A DNA stretch of 64,000 nucleotides from Maricaulis sp. (GCA_002692855.1 NZMJ01000058.1:54805-118804); one strand, 5' to 3'; numbered from the stretch's first letter, positions 51,358 to 60,056 are shown. The notes: generated from the letters alone by a model not told the origin. A program made the numbers and translations.

Positions 51358-52296
51358 CTACGCGCGCGGGCGCCGCTTCGCAAAGGGGTGACGTGTCGCA
51401 GGCTTGCCGAGCCGCTGCGCGAGCCACACGCCGGTCAGGACCAGGCCGGCCCCGAACATCTGGACCGCGATCAGCCCCTCACCGAACATCAGCCACCCCG
51501 CAATGGCCGAGACCACGGGCTGAACAAGGATGATGATCGAGGCGATCGGGGCGGGAACCCGTCCCAGACCGAAGGCGACACTGCCCTGGCCGAAAATCTG
51601 GACGCCCAGGGCGAGCCCGACGAGGATCGCCCATTCGGTCGTCGAGGGCGGCACCAGGCTTTCCCCGAGGCCGAAGGCAACGATCAGGAGCACGGGGGTC
51701 GAAGCCAGGCTGGTCCACAGGATCACCATGCCGGTGGACGCAAAGCGGCGCGCCTTTCGCACGGCAAGGATATAGCCCGCATACCAGACGGCCGTGACCA
51801 GCGAGAGGGCATCTCCCGGCAGGCGCTCGGGTGCGATCGAGATATTTGCGGCCGAGAGCAGCGCAGCGCCGGTCACGGCCACGGCAGCGGCGATCACGAA
51901 GGCGCGTGTGGGCCTTTCCTTGAAGATCAGCCAGCTCGCCAGAACCACGAAGACGGGTTGCAGATTGGCGAGGAAGGTCGCGTTCGCGACGGTCGTGATC
52001 TTGATCCCCGAATGCCAGAAGGCGAGGTCGCCTGCGAACAGGATGCCCGGCAGTGCCAGGTAGAAGTATTTCCACCCGCCCGCCGGCGCAGCCTGGCGCT
52101 GGGGTTTTCGATCGAGCGCCGCCCAGACGAGACCGGCTGGAATCGCCAGCCCCATGCGCCAGAAGGCGACCGCTGTCGGCTCCATCGATGACAGCTTCAC
52201 CAGGGGCGCGGCCAGGCCGATGCCGACCGCGCCGAGGATCAGCACTGCCGTCCCGATGGCCACTTCGCGCGACGTGAATGATTGCGAATCCCCCAT
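51358..52296 (-). CDS. EamA/DMT-superfamily transporter
   Basis: A 312-residue protein with ten membrane helices in two EamA repeats. FWRMGLAIPAGLVWAAL, FWHSGIKITTVANATFLANLQPVFVVLASWLIFKERP and in the second half GQGSVAFGLGRVPAPIASIIILVQPVVSAIAGWLMFGEGL are typical. Such proteins export amino acids, nucleotides or drugs. The substrate is unknown. It lies 10 bases after gluQ and 10 bases before the Rieske gene on the same strand, so the run gluQ-EamA-Rieske-DUF1697-HIG1 may be one transcript. Confidence 0.9.
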   Translation of the reverse strand: MGDSQSFTSREVAIGTAVLILGAVGIGLAAPLVKLSSMEPTAVAFWRMGLAIPAGLVWAALDRKPQRQAAPAGGWKYFYLALPGILFAGDLAFWHSGIKITTVANATFLANLQPVFVVLASWLIFKERPTRAFVIAAAVAVTGAALLSAANISIAPERLPGDALSLVTAVWYAGYILAVRKARRFASTGMVILWTSLASTPVLLIVAFGLGESLVPPSTTEWAILVGLALGVQIFGQGSVAFGLGRVPAPIASIIILVQPVVSAIAGWLMFGEGLIAVQMFGAGLVLTGVWLAQRLGKPATRHPFAKRRPRA

Positions 52297-52306
52297 GATC
52301 GGCAAA

Positions 52307-53182
52307 CTAGTCCCGCAACCCAATCCGCGTCAGCACCTCTTTGCGCGACACGCCTTCGTCGCGCAGTTGCCGCAGGGTGACGGATCTGTCGCGCTTGGCG
52401 AAGCGCTTGCCATCGGCTCCGGTCAACAGGCGGTGATGCCGCCAGACGGGAACCGCCAGACCCAACATGTGCTGGAGAAGGCGGTGCAGGTGGGTGACGT
52501 GGAAAAGATCCTGCCCGCGGATCACGTGCGTGACGCCTTGCATCGCATCGTCATGAGTCACGGCAAGGTGGTAGCTGGTCCCCACATCCTTGCGCGCCAG
52601 GATGACATCGCCGAGCAATTCGGGCCGGATGGCGACCTCGCCGGTCTCGCCGCCGGGCCCTTCGCCGGTTTCGGTGAAATGAAGCCCGCCCCAAGCCGCA
52701 CCGAATTTGAGGCGGCAGGCGCTCAGCGAAAGCCGCCAGGCATAGGGCTCACCCGCGCTCAGCCGGCGGGTCTCCTCCTGCGAACCAAGCGGTTCGTCCG
52801 GTCCGGCATAGATAATGCCGTCGGGACCTTCGCCTGGATGGTGTGGTGCGCGCTCGATCTCTTCCATGATTTCGCGGCGCGTCTTGAAACAGCGATAGAC
52901 AAGGCCGTCGTCGCGCAGACGCTTCAGCACGGCATCGTATTCGGCAAAGTGGTCGCTTTGGCGCCGGACCTCGCCGTCCCAGTCGAGCCCCAGCCAGGCC
53001 AGGTCGTCGAGGATGGCCGCCTCGAACTCCGGCTTGCAGCGTGTCCGGTCGATGTCCTCGATCCGAACGAGGAACTGCCCGCCTGCTTCGCGCGCGGCAC
53101 GCCATGCCGTCATCGCCGAGAAGGCATGACCCAGGTGCAGGAGTCCGGTCGGGGACGGAGCGAAGCGCGTGACGAAAACCAT
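52307..53182 (-). CDS. gluQ: Glutamyl-Q tRNA(Asp) synthetase
   Basis: A 291-residue class I synthetase-like protein that lacks the anticodon domain of GltX. TRFAPSPTGLLHLGHAFSAMTAW has the HIGH-like motif, IEDIDRTRCKPEF follows, VIRGQDLFHVTHLHRLLQ is the family core, and KRFAKRDRS is the KMSKS equivalent. It attaches Glu to queuosine at position 34 of tRNA-Asp. The ATG at 53182 follows a possible GTG two codons earlier. Confidence 0.92.
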   Translation of the reverse strand: MVFVTRFAPSPTGLLHLGHAFSAMTAWRAAREAGGQFLVRIEDIDRTRCKPEFEAAILDDLAWLGLDWDGEVRRQSDHFAEYDAVLKRLRDDGLVYRCFKTRREIMEEIERAPHHPGEGPDGIIYAGPDEPLGSQEETRRLSAGEPYAWRLSLSACRLKFGAAWGGLHFTETGEGPGGETGEVAIRPELLGDVILARKDVGTSYHLAVTHDDAMQGVTHVIRGQDLFHVTHLHRLLQHMLGLAVPVWRHHRLLTGADGKRFAKRDRSVTLRQLRDEGVSRKEVLTRIGLRD

Positions 53183-53271
53183 GCCCACTGCATCGCGCGC
53201 CTTCGCCGGGGCTTCAAGTGCGCCAAGCGGTCTCTATAGTCCGCGCCGACCCGTAATGAAGGACGCCGCCC

Positions 53272-53955
53272 ATGATGCCGATTGACGGACCCCGCCAGCC
53301 GCCCGCTTCCGGCGGCCGCCCGAAAAAGCTGGTCGTGTTTCTGCATGGCTATGGGTCGAATGGCGAGGACCTGATCGGACTGGCCGGGCAGTGGGCGCGC
53401 GAAATGCCGGACGTGCAGTTCGTCTCGCCGAATGCACCCGAGCCCGTGCCGGGCGCGCCCAATGGCTATCAGTGGTTTCCCCTGACGCGCATTGACCCGT
53501 CCGAGACCGAGCGGGGAACCAAGAAGGCCGGTCCGGTGCTCCAGTCCTTCCTGGAGCAGGAGATGAGGCGCTACGGCCTGACGCCGTCCGATGTGGCGCT
53601 GGTCGGTTTCTCGCAAGGCACGATGATGGCCCTGCATGCGGGCCTGCGCCAGCCGCACGCCTATGCAGGGGTGCTGGGATACTCCGGTGCGCTTGCGGGC
53701 CGCGAATCGCTGAAGGGCGAGATCGCGTCGAAGCCGCCCATCATGCTGATTCACGGCGACCAGGATCAGGTCTTGCCTCTGGGTTTCATGTTCGACGCCT
53801 GCGAAGGGCTGGTCGAGGCCGGGCACGGCGCGCAATGGCATATCTCGGCCGGCGTTCCGCACGGGATCGGTCCCGACGGTCTCGAACTGGGCGGCCGCTT
53901 CCTGCGCAAGGTGTTGTCCGGGCGCTACGGTCAGACCGCAATATCTGGTGTCTGA
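53272..53955 (+). CDS. Alpha/beta-hydrolase, phospholipase/carboxylesterase type
   Basis: A 227-residue hydrolase of the LPL/carboxylesterase group (ABHD-like PF02230). FLHGYGSNGEDLIG is the oxyanion loop, the nucleophile elbow is GFSQGTMM, Asp lies in HGDQDQVLPL and His in AGVPHGIG. Bacterial members hydrolyse short esters or acyl-thioesters. It is divergent from gluQ and stands alone. The exact substrate is unknown. Confidence 0.9.
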   Translation: MMPIDGPRQPPASGGRPKKLVVFLHGYGSNGEDLIGLAGQWAREMPDVQFVSPNAPEPVPGAPNGYQWFPLTRIDPSETERGTKKAGPVLQSFLEQEMRRYGLTPSDVALVGFSQGTMMALHAGLRQPHAYAGVLGYSGALAGRESLKGEIASKPPIMLIHGDQDQVLPLGFMFDACEGLVEAGHGAQWHISAGVPHGIGPDGLELGGRFLRKVLSGRYGQTAISGV

Positions 53956-54131
53956 GCGGCTGCGTCATAGGCGCGTCACGCGAACAGGCGTATAAGTCTC
54001 CTGTGGATCAGTCGGCCCGGTATGGCTTTGCCATGTCACCCGCCGGGTCTGACCCCAAGGGAGGCGCGTTTTCAGTACGCAACTCACCCCTGACCGGCCC
54101 TGCGCCGGGGCGGTAACGCCGGGAGGTCGCG

Positions 54132-54698
54132 ATGCAGGTGCTTGATAAGGCGCCGCAGGGCTGGCCCTGTCTCGTCCTGAACGCTGACTATCAGCCGCTG
54201 TCCTATTGGCCGCTCTCGACCTGGCCGTGGCAGGAAGCGGTGAAGAACGTCTTCCTCGACCGCGTCGACATCGTCTCCAGCTATTCCGAGTGCGTCCACA
54301 GCCCGTCCCTGACCATGCAGGTGCCGTCGGTCGTCGCCTTGCGCGAATACGTGGCCCAGAACCGTTTTCCGGCCTTCACCCGCTATAATGTCTGGCTGCG
54401 CGACAACTTCCGCTGCGTCTATTGCGGGGCAGACGAGGTGCGCGACCTGACCTTTGACCACGTCATTCCACGTTCGCGTGGCGGTGATACGTCCTGGGAG
54501 AACATCGTCGCGGCCTGTTCGCCCTGCAATCTGAGGAAGGGCAACAAGACACCGGCCGAGGCCGGCATGGTGGCGGTCCAGCTTCCCATGCGCCCGACCA
54601 TGCACCAGTTGCAGGCGCGCGGGCGCAGCTTCCCGCCGAAATACCTGCACCAGAGCTGGCTCGATTTTCTCTACTGGGATGTCGAACTGGCGCCCTAG
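54132..54698 (+). CDS. HNH endonuclease-family protein
   Basis: A 188-residue protein with an HNH domain near the C-terminus: FRCVYCGADEVRDLTFDHVIPRSRGGDTSWENIVAACSPCNLRKGNKT. The two CxxC pairs (C95/C98, C129/C132) hold zinc, and D109-H110 with N124 form the ββα-metal site. The N-terminal LVLNADYQPLSYWPLSTWPWQEAV is typical of a chromosomal HNH family that is widely conserved and not part of a restriction system. GGGAGGTC precedes the ATG. Role is unknown. Confidence 0.9.
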   Translation: MQVLDKAPQGWPCLVLNADYQPLSYWPLSTWPWQEAVKNVFLDRVDIVSSYSECVHSPSLTMQVPSVVALREYVAQNRFPAFTRYNVWLRDNFRCVYCGADEVRDLTFDHVIPRSRGGDTSWENIVAACSPCNLRKGNKTPAEAGMVAVQLPMRPTMHQLQARGRSFPPKYLHQSWLDFLYWDVELAP

Positions 54699-55903
54699 GC
54701 GCGCACCGCCCCGGCCGGTGGCGCAGATGCGGCCTTGCGCGCAGGCAGGGCGCCGAACACCAGGCCGCACAGCAGCCCCAGCAATGCGCTGATGCCGAAG
54801 ACGGACGGGTTGAAATCGATCGGCCAGTCCCACGCCTTCGACGCGGCCAGCCCGATCCCGAGCGCCAGCACGCCGCCGAGGGCACCCCCCAGGATGCCCA
54901 GCACCGCATTCTCGGTCATGAATTGCAGCACGATGTCGGTGCGTGAAGCCCCGAGGGTGCGCCGCAGGGCGACTTCGCGCCGACGCTCCGATGCGGCCGC
55001 CGCCACAGCGGACCCGTAGCCGATCAATCCCGAGATCAGCCCCACGCCGGCAATCACCAGGAGCAGACGGGACACCAGGTCGCGCTGCTGGCGCAGGCTG
55101 CGGACGCTGGCACTGGGATCGGCGTACACAAAGGGCGAGGGCTGGGAGAAGGGAATGCCATAGCGCCGCCTCAACAGGCGGTCGGCCCACATCTGGGCCC
55201 GATCGAGATAACGGCTGTCATTCAGGATCAGCGTGATCTGCGAGGCTTCGTCGGGCGCCATGACCGTGTTGACGGTGAAATAGCGTGACGCTGCCCCGAA
55301 CGGGGTCAGGATGGCCGGGGCATAGCGCTCGGAAATGCGGTTCTCTGGCACCCCGAGGACACCGACCACGGTGCACGAAATGCCATTGATGCGGACCAGC
55401 TTGTTCAGGGCGCTGGTGTTCGGGAAGAAACGCCGCGCGGCCTGATCGCCGAGGACACAGACACGCCGCGCGGATTGCGCTTCGTCGTCGGTGATGTGCC
55501 GCCCCTCGGCGAGCGGCGTGCTCGCCTCGCGGCGGTAATCGCCAAAGACACCGAAGACCTCGGTCTGGCCGTGCTCGCGTCCGGCATCGATCTCGGCGGC
55601 AAACAGGATTCGCCAGGCCGCGACGGCTTCGACGCCGGGTACGGCCTGTCGCAGCCGGTCGATGTCCGACAGGCGGGGCGAGCCCACCCGGTCCTCAACG
55701 AAGAAATTCTCGCGGATGACCAGCGACCGTCCATAGGCCCCGAAGGACAATTGCTCGATCCGTTTTTCAAACCCGCCAAGCACGCCTGCGACGAGGGCAA
55801 TCGTCGCTACCGATATGCCCAGCGCGACCAGCGTCGCGAGGGTTCGTGCCGGCCGGCTTGCCAGTCCCCAGATCGCTTCACTGAACGTGTCGACGGCTTT
55901 CAT
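54695..55903 (-). CDS. ABC exporter permease (MacB/FtsX-like)
   Basis: A 402-residue permease with the MacB topology: an N-terminal helix (about 22-44; ATLVALGISVATIALVAGV), a periplasmic MacB_PCD-type domain (about 50-275), and three C-terminal helices (about 290-315, 335-360, 372-392) of the FtsX domain with RRREVALRRTLGASRTDIVLQF between. It would couple ATP hydrolysis by the upstream ATPase to mechanotransmission rather than direct transport. It overlaps the ATPase gene by ATGA and is the last gene of the operon. Likely cargo is discussed under the peptide gene. Confidence 0.88.
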   Translation of the reverse strand: MKAVDTFSEAIWGLASRPARTLATLVALGISVATIALVAGVLGGFEKRIEQLSFGAYGRSLVIRENFFVEDRVGSPRLSDIDRLRQAVPGVEAVAAWRILFAAEIDAGREHGQTEVFGVFGDYRREASTPLAEGRHITDDEAQSARRVCVLGDQAARRFFPNTSALNKLVRINGISCTVVGVLGVPENRISERYAPAILTPFGAASRYFTVNTVMAPDEASQITLILNDSRYLDRAQMWADRLLRRRYGIPFSQPSPFVYADPSASVRSLRQQRDLVSRLLLVIAGVGLISGLIGYGSAVAAAASERRREVALRRTLGASRTDIVLQFMTENAVLGILGGALGGVLALGIGLAASKAWDWPIDFNPSVFGISALLGLLCGLVFGALPARKAASAPPAGAVRA

Positions 55904-56601
55904 GTCCGCGCGCCCGCAGTGATCCGGCCATGCCGGATTTCGTAGATCCGGTCAGCCATCGGCATCAGGTCCCGGTCGTGCGTGGCGAGTATGACGGCCG
56001 CACCGCGCTCCTTCATCTCGCTGATCCGGCGGGCGACATCGTTTGCCGTCTCGGCATCCAGCGCCGCTGTCGGCTCATCGCAGATCAGGATATCGGGATC
56101 GCAAACGATGGCGCGCGCCAGACCGGCCCGTTGCCGTTCGCCGCCCGACAACTCTCCCGGCGCGTGATGCATCCGGTCGGCGAGGCCCACGGCCTCGAGC
56201 GCCGCCTGCGCACGGTTCACGCGTTCCCGCCGTCCCAGGCCGCGATAGATCAGGGGCAGGGCCGTGTTGTCGAGAATGGGCTTGCGTTCGATCAGGCCGG
56301 CATCCTGGAACAGGAAGCCGAGTGTCGAGCGCCTCAATTGTGCGCGCTGGTCCTCGCTGGCCCGGGTGACGTCCTCGCCATTGAGAAAGATTTGGCCCGC
56401 ATCGGCGGGATCGAGCAGGCCCAGAATGGCAAGCAGGGTCGACTTTCCCGAACCCGAGGGTCCCATGACCAGGACCAGCTCGCCGGCATGCGCTTCGAAA
56501 TCGGCCGAATCCAGCGCCACGATCTCGGTGCCGTTGCGGGCATAACGCCGGGTGACGCCCTCGGCTCTCAGCCGGGGCGGCGGATCACCGGCGGCGGTCA
56601 T
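55900..56601 (-). CDS. ABC exporter ATPase (LolD/MacB-NBD type)
   Basis: A 233-residue ATPase with Walker A GPSGSGKS (47-54), signature LSGGERQR and Walker B ILICDEPTAALD. The order and short insert (LFQDAGLIERKPILDNTALPL) resemble the LolD/MacB type III group, not importers. It overlaps the adaptor gene upstream by 17 bases and the permease gene downstream by four, so all three proteins are made from one transcript. Confidence 0.93.
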   Translation of the reverse strand: MTAAGDPPPRLRAEGVTRRYARNGTEIVALDSADFEAHAGELVLVMGPSGSGKSTLLAILGLLDPADAGQIFLNGEDVTRASEDQRAQLRRSTLGFLFQDAGLIERKPILDNTALPLIYRGLGRRERVNRAQAALEAVGLADRMHHAPGELSGGERQRAGLARAIVCDPDILICDEPTAALDAETANDVARRISEMKERGAAVILATHDRDLMPMADRIYEIRHGRITAGART

Positions 56602-57844
56602 CGACCGTCCCGACGATCAACAGATCACCGGCCTCGACCTCGTCGCTCGTGATTTCGAAGGCGTCGACGTCCTGGATGCCGATCCGCACCGCCCGCATTT
56701 GCGGCGCCCCGTTCTCGAGCACGAAAATTCGCGACTGGTCACGCGCGATCAGGATTCCGCTCTCGATCGAGGCGAGCAGGACCTGACGGGTCTCAGGCGT
56801 GTCCCAGCGCGACAGGGCACCGGTCTCTTCCGCCAGCCGCATCGCCGCTTCGGGAATTTCAGGGACATAGTCGCGCGGCACGAAATAGAGGCTTTCGATT
56901 GGCGCACGCAGGACATTGCGCGCATCGCTGTGGACGAATTCCACCGTGGCGGTCATGCCCGGCAGCAGGCGCTCGCCGGGATCCATCGCCCGGATCTGCA
57001 CCGGATAGCTGACGAGACGCCCGGTACGGATCGGCGCGCGGCGGATCGGACCACTCTCGCCTTCGAAATACTCGTCCGGATAGGCATCGACCGTGAACCG
57101 GACGCGCATGCCCTCCTCGATCCGCCCGACATCATTTTCCGCGACACGCGCCTCGATGACGACTTCGGTCAGATTGGCGGCGATGACGAAGAGGGTCGGG
57201 GCCGACTGGACTGCGTTGACCACCTGGCCGGCTTCGATCCGGCGTTCCAGCACAAAACCGTCGATCGGCGCGCGGATCTCGGTTCGGCCAAGTGCGAATC
57301 GGGTGTCCTCGACCCGGGCCTGAGCGAGAGACACGCTGGCCTGCGCCCGTGCGAGATCCGCCTGTGCCGAGCGAACCGCGAATTCACGGTCCTGCAGGGC
57401 CGATGCCGATCCGGTGCCGCGATTGGTCAGGGTCCGGATCCGTTCCAGCTGCGCGCGCTGCGAATCCAGTTCCGAGGATGCGGCATCGCGTTCGGCTGAC
57501 GCCATGGCCAGCTGGGCCTCGGCCTGCCTCAGCGCAGCCTCGAACGGCGCCGGGTCGATGCGGGCCAGCAGGTCCCCGGCTTCGACCGGATCGTCGAAAT
57601 CGGCCAGCACTTCAGCGATCGTGCCGCTGACTTCCGCGCCGACTTCAACCGCTGCTGCAGCCTGGATCTCGCCGACAGCGGGCACGATGTCGACGATGTC
57701 GCCGCGTTGCAGCTCGACGACGCGGTAATTGCCGCGCTCGATGATCTGAGAGGACGCTTCGGGGGCAGTGACAGGATCCGATTCGCCGGAGCAAGCCGCT
57801 ACGAGAACGAAAAGAATGGAGCAGGCGGCCAGTCGTTTCATCAT
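56585..57844 (-). CDS. Periplasmic adaptor lipoprotein (HlyD/MacA family)
   Basis: A 419-residue adaptor with a lipoprotein signal (SILFVLVAAC, lipobox LVAAC). VEVGAEVSGTIAEVLADFDDPVEAGDLLARIDPAPFEAAL is the lipoyl/first hairpin arm, followed by a coiled-coil hairpin (about 105-200) and the second arm RTEIRAPIDGFVLERRIEAGQVV. Beta-barrel and membrane-proximal domains complete the MacA layout. It would link the permease to an outer-membrane channel; none is encoded here. It lies downstream of the secreted-protein and peptide genes. Confidence 0.9.
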   Translation of the reverse strand: MMKRLAACSILFVLVAACSGESDPVTAPEASSQIIERGNYRVVELQRGDIVDIVPAVGEIQAAAAVEVGAEVSGTIAEVLADFDDPVEAGDLLARIDPAPFEAALRQAEAQLAMASAERDAASSELDSQRAQLERIRTLTNRGTGSASALQDREFAVRSAQADLARAQASVSLAQARVEDTRFALGRTEIRAPIDGFVLERRIEAGQVVNAVQSAPTLFVIAANLTEVVIEARVAENDVGRIEEGMRVRFTVDAYPDEYFEGESGPIRRAPIRTGRLVSYPVQIRAMDPGERLLPGMTATVEFVHSDARNVLRAPIESLYFVPRDYVPEIPEAAMRLAEETGALSRWDTPETRQVLLASIESGILIARDQSRIFVLENGAPQMRAVRIGIQDVDAFEITSDEVEAGDLLIVGTVDDRRR

Positions 57845-57901
57845 ACCCGAGGACTTTGCTCTGGTGCCGCTTGGATGTGGCTGTGAGACCCCGTTATGGC
57901 G

Positions 57902-58633
57902 TTATTCGCCAGCAGCGTCACCTGCGCGCTCGGGGCCGGTCACGCTGATTGCCCGGATGATGTACTCGCCGGTGTCGGTTTGAAGCGGCCAGCCATAGCG
58001 GGTCGACAATGCGATCGTGCGCGGCGTCGTCAGCGTCGTGTCGGCTTCCGGGCGGCGGCCGGGCATGTAGGACCGCGCATCCGACACCACGTGATAGAAT
58101 CGCACCGGCTCGGCGACACCGTCGACGTCCACCGTGCCGCACCCCTCGAACGTGATGGTGAACGGTCCGCGAATGGTTCGGGTCCGGTTTCCCATGGCCG
58201 AGGTTTCGGCGCGCTGGGACATGGCCGATTCGCCAGGCTCCAGCCCCACCAGAATCTCGAGCATGTCGTCGGAATAGGCGTAGCGGCGAAGCCCGTCTTC
58301 GCCCTCGGACGGGCCGGATTCCAGCGTGAACAGCGCCGCAAGCGAGCGCTGGAGGCGGGGCGGGAACAGTCTTTCACCGGCGATGTCGATCGACGAGATG
58401 CTCTGGCGGACCCAGTGCGTCTCCGCGCCGTCATTCTCGGTGATGCGGTTCAATGTGGTGATGTTCAGCGCGCGACCGTCCTCACCGACAGTCTCGTACA
58501 GGAATTCCATTCCCACTGCGGGAGGCGTGTAGGAATCGAGAGCGGCACAGGACGTGTCACCGTCCTGTGCCGCCATCGACAATGCAGCTCCGAAAAGCGC
58601 TGAGCCAAGGCTCGCGATTTCTAGGAAGGGCAT
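57902..58633 (-). CDS. Secreted protein of unknown function
   Basis: A 243-residue protein with a signal peptide (IASLGSALFGAALSMAA-Q). The mature domain is beta-rich with two cysteines (TSCAALDSY and FEGCGTVDVDG) and no recognised family. It has an N-terminal stretch about 'GMEFLYETVGEDGRALNITTLNR' and a late GPFTITFEGCGTVDVDGVAEPVRFYHVVSDARSYMPGRR, which resembles many small periplasmic proteins measured against DUF-type families but no clear hit by eye. It lies between the Cys-rich peptide gene (48 bases) and the adaptor gene (57 bases), all on one strand. Confidence 0.65.
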   Translation of the reverse strand: MPFLEIASLGSALFGAALSMAAQDGDTSCAALDSYTPPAVGMEFLYETVGEDGRALNITTLNRITENDGAETHWVRQSISSIDIAGERLFPPRLQRSLAALFTLESGPSEGEDGLRRYAYSDDMLEILVGLEPGESAMSQRAETSAMGNRTRTIRGPFTITFEGCGTVDVDGVAEPVRFYHVVSDARSYMPGRRPEADTTLTTPRTIALSTRYGWPLQTDTGEYIIRAISVTGPERAGDAAGE

Positions 58634-58680
58634 CAGGTGATCTCCAGAGAGCTTTGAACGTAAGTTCTACAACTCTTGGA

Positions 58681-58872
58681 TTAATCGATACATGCCGCGA
58701 TGCAGCCAACCTGGCAGCCATTGAGGCATGCGCTGAGCTGGCCTTCGTCGTCAGCATAGGCGTTGTTGCAGTAGAAATTGCAGATGCCGCCACACGTCGT
58801 GCAATTCGCATAGACAGCAGTGCTCAGCATCAGGGCGCCAACCACACCTACAGCGATCCGATACAGTTTCAT
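58681..58872 (-). CDS. Small exported peptide with eight regularly spaced cysteines
   Basis: A 63-residue precursor. The signal peptide (MKLYRIAVGVVGALMLSTAVYA) would leave a 41-residue mature peptide. Its cysteines fall at mature positions 2, 5, 9, 13, 27, 31, 35 and 39: one CxxC, then CxxxC steps, a 13-residue link and again CxxxC steps. This puts the cysteines on one face of two helices, as in alpha-hairpinins or twin-CxxxC proteins. It has four acidic residues and no Lys or Arg. AGGGG precedes the ATG. It may be a secreted effector, bacteriocin-like peptide or metal-binding peptide; this is inference. Confidence 0.7.
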   Translation of the reverse strand: MKLYRIAVGVVGALMLSTAVYANCTTCGGICNFYCNNAYADDEGQLSACLNGCQVGCIAACID

Positions 58873-58920
58873 GGATAGTCCCCTACCTTTACACGCCTGA
58901 ACTCCCCAGGCAGGGGGACA

Positions 58921-58961
58921 GGTTAACGGGTGTTGTTAACCAATGTAAATGACAAGTTAAC
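58921..58961. promoter_or_regulatory. GTTAAC repeat cluster upstream of the Cys-rich peptide gene
   Basis: GGTTAAC (58921-58927) and GTTAACC (58935-58941) form a perfect inverted repeat with a 7-base gap, and a third GTTAAC lies at 58956-58961. The cluster is 50-90 bases upstream of the peptide start. The TTAA spacing does not fit a full CtrA site. A dimeric repressor or activator site is plausible. Confidence 0.5.
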
Positions 58962-58989
58962 AGCGGCGCTGTCGCCCGCGAGCAAACAC

Positions 58990-59556
58990 CTAAAGTTGCT
59001 TGCAAATTCCGATTGCGGCCCGGCATCCGGCCCGGATCGATGCGGCCAGGACGGGGTATCCGGCTGCTTCCCGGGCGCCTTCGTGACGCGCCGTATCGCG
59101 ATGTTCCAGTTCTTCATCCCGGAAGATCGTGAATTGCGCCGCCAGTTCGGTTTCGCCCATTTCGGTCAGCGTTTCGATCTGTTCGGCGTAGTGCTGCTCG
59201 ATCACGTCTTCGACCGCTTCCGTGCAGGCATGGGCCGCTTTCTCGCCCATCAGCGCGGTACACACGCCCAGCGCGTGACCGGCCACCTGCCAGACCGGCA
59301 TCAGGAGGGTCGGGCGCGAGTCGCGCTCGGCGATCAGCACGTCAAACGCATCGAGATGGTGCTGTTCGTCGGCTTCCATCCGCTTGAGTTGTGCTGCGAT
59401 CCGGCCCTTGGACGCGATCCGGTCGAACACGGCACGCTGCCCGCGATAAATCGTGACCGCACCATATTCGCCGGCATGATCGACCCGGACCATTGCCTTG
59501 ACGGTCTCGTCCGGCGTCCTTGCACCGGGGAGGGCTGGGCGCCTGCGCCGTCTCAT
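58990..59556 (-). CDS. coq7: Demethoxyubiquinone hydroxylase (COQ7)
   Basis: A 188-residue di-iron protein of the COQ7/UbiF-type ferritin-like family. Metal ligands fall in MVRVDHAGEYGAV, EADEQHHLDAF, EDVIEQHYAEQIETL and DEELEHRDTA, giving the repeated E-x-x-H pattern. It hydroxylates demethoxyubiquinone in ubiquinone synthesis. An N-terminal Arg-rich tag (MRRRRRP) precedes the core. It overlaps dsbB by ATGA and lies upstream of the Cys-rich peptide gene. Confidence 0.93.
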   Translation of the reverse strand: MRRRRRPALPGARTPDETVKAMVRVDHAGEYGAVTIYRGQRAVFDRIASKGRIAAQLKRMEADEQHHLDAFDVLIAERDSRPTLLMPVWQVAGHALGVCTALMGEKAAHACTEAVEDVIEQHYAEQIETLTEMGETELAAQFTIFRDEELEHRDTARHEGAREAAGYPVLAASIRAGCRAAIGICKQL

Positions 59557-60056
59557 CGCCGTGTCCAGCCGATCACGATGCTGATCGCCGCAAGACCCGC
59601 CGACATCAGAGCATTATAGCCGGCCATCGAGATCCCGAAGAGTGTCCAGGCCGCCTCGTCGCACAGGACGATGGGCGCGCCGGTCCCGTTCAACAGGGCA
59701 TTGATGTCATTCGCCGAGACGCTGACATTCGCGCCGCTCGTGCAGCTGGCGGGGCCGTCCCACCAGCCGTATTCAATGCCGGCATGCCAGCTCGCAAACC
59801 CTGCCGACCACGCGAAGACGGCGGCAATCAGGAAGCAGGCGGCCCAGGCAAGACGCCGGGTTGACGGGACGAAGTGAAACACGAGCCCGGTGACGAGACC
59901 CAGGCCGATCACGGCCTGGTGAATGTGCCGCTGGTCGTAGCAGAGTGCGCAGGGCGCATAGCCGAAGCCGTATTCGAAGACATAGGCGCCGCCCAGGATC
60001 AGGGCCGAGGCGAGCGCCGCGAACAATGGCCAGCGAAAGGGGGCGGGAAGGGTCAT
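59553..60056 (-). CDS. dsbB: Disulfide bond formation protein B
   Basis: A 167-residue protein with four membrane helices. The first periplasmic loop carries CALC (C36-C39) in GYAPCALCYDQR, and the second loop has the second Cys pair (ASCTSG and VLCDEAAW). It re-oxidises DsbA with quinone. It overlaps coq7 by four bases, which pairs quinone synthesis with quinone-dependent disulfide formation. It lies upstream of the Cys-rich exported peptide. The pairing may matter because that peptide probably needs disulfides. Confidence 0.9.
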   Translation of the reverse strand: MTLPAPFRWPLFAALASALILGGAYVFEYGFGYAPCALCYDQRHIHQAVIGLGLVTGLVFHFVPSTRRLAWAACFLIAAVFAWSAGFASWHAGIEYGWWDGPASCTSGANVSVSANDINALLNGTGAPIVLCDEAAWTLFGISMAGYNALMSAGLAAISIVIGWTRR

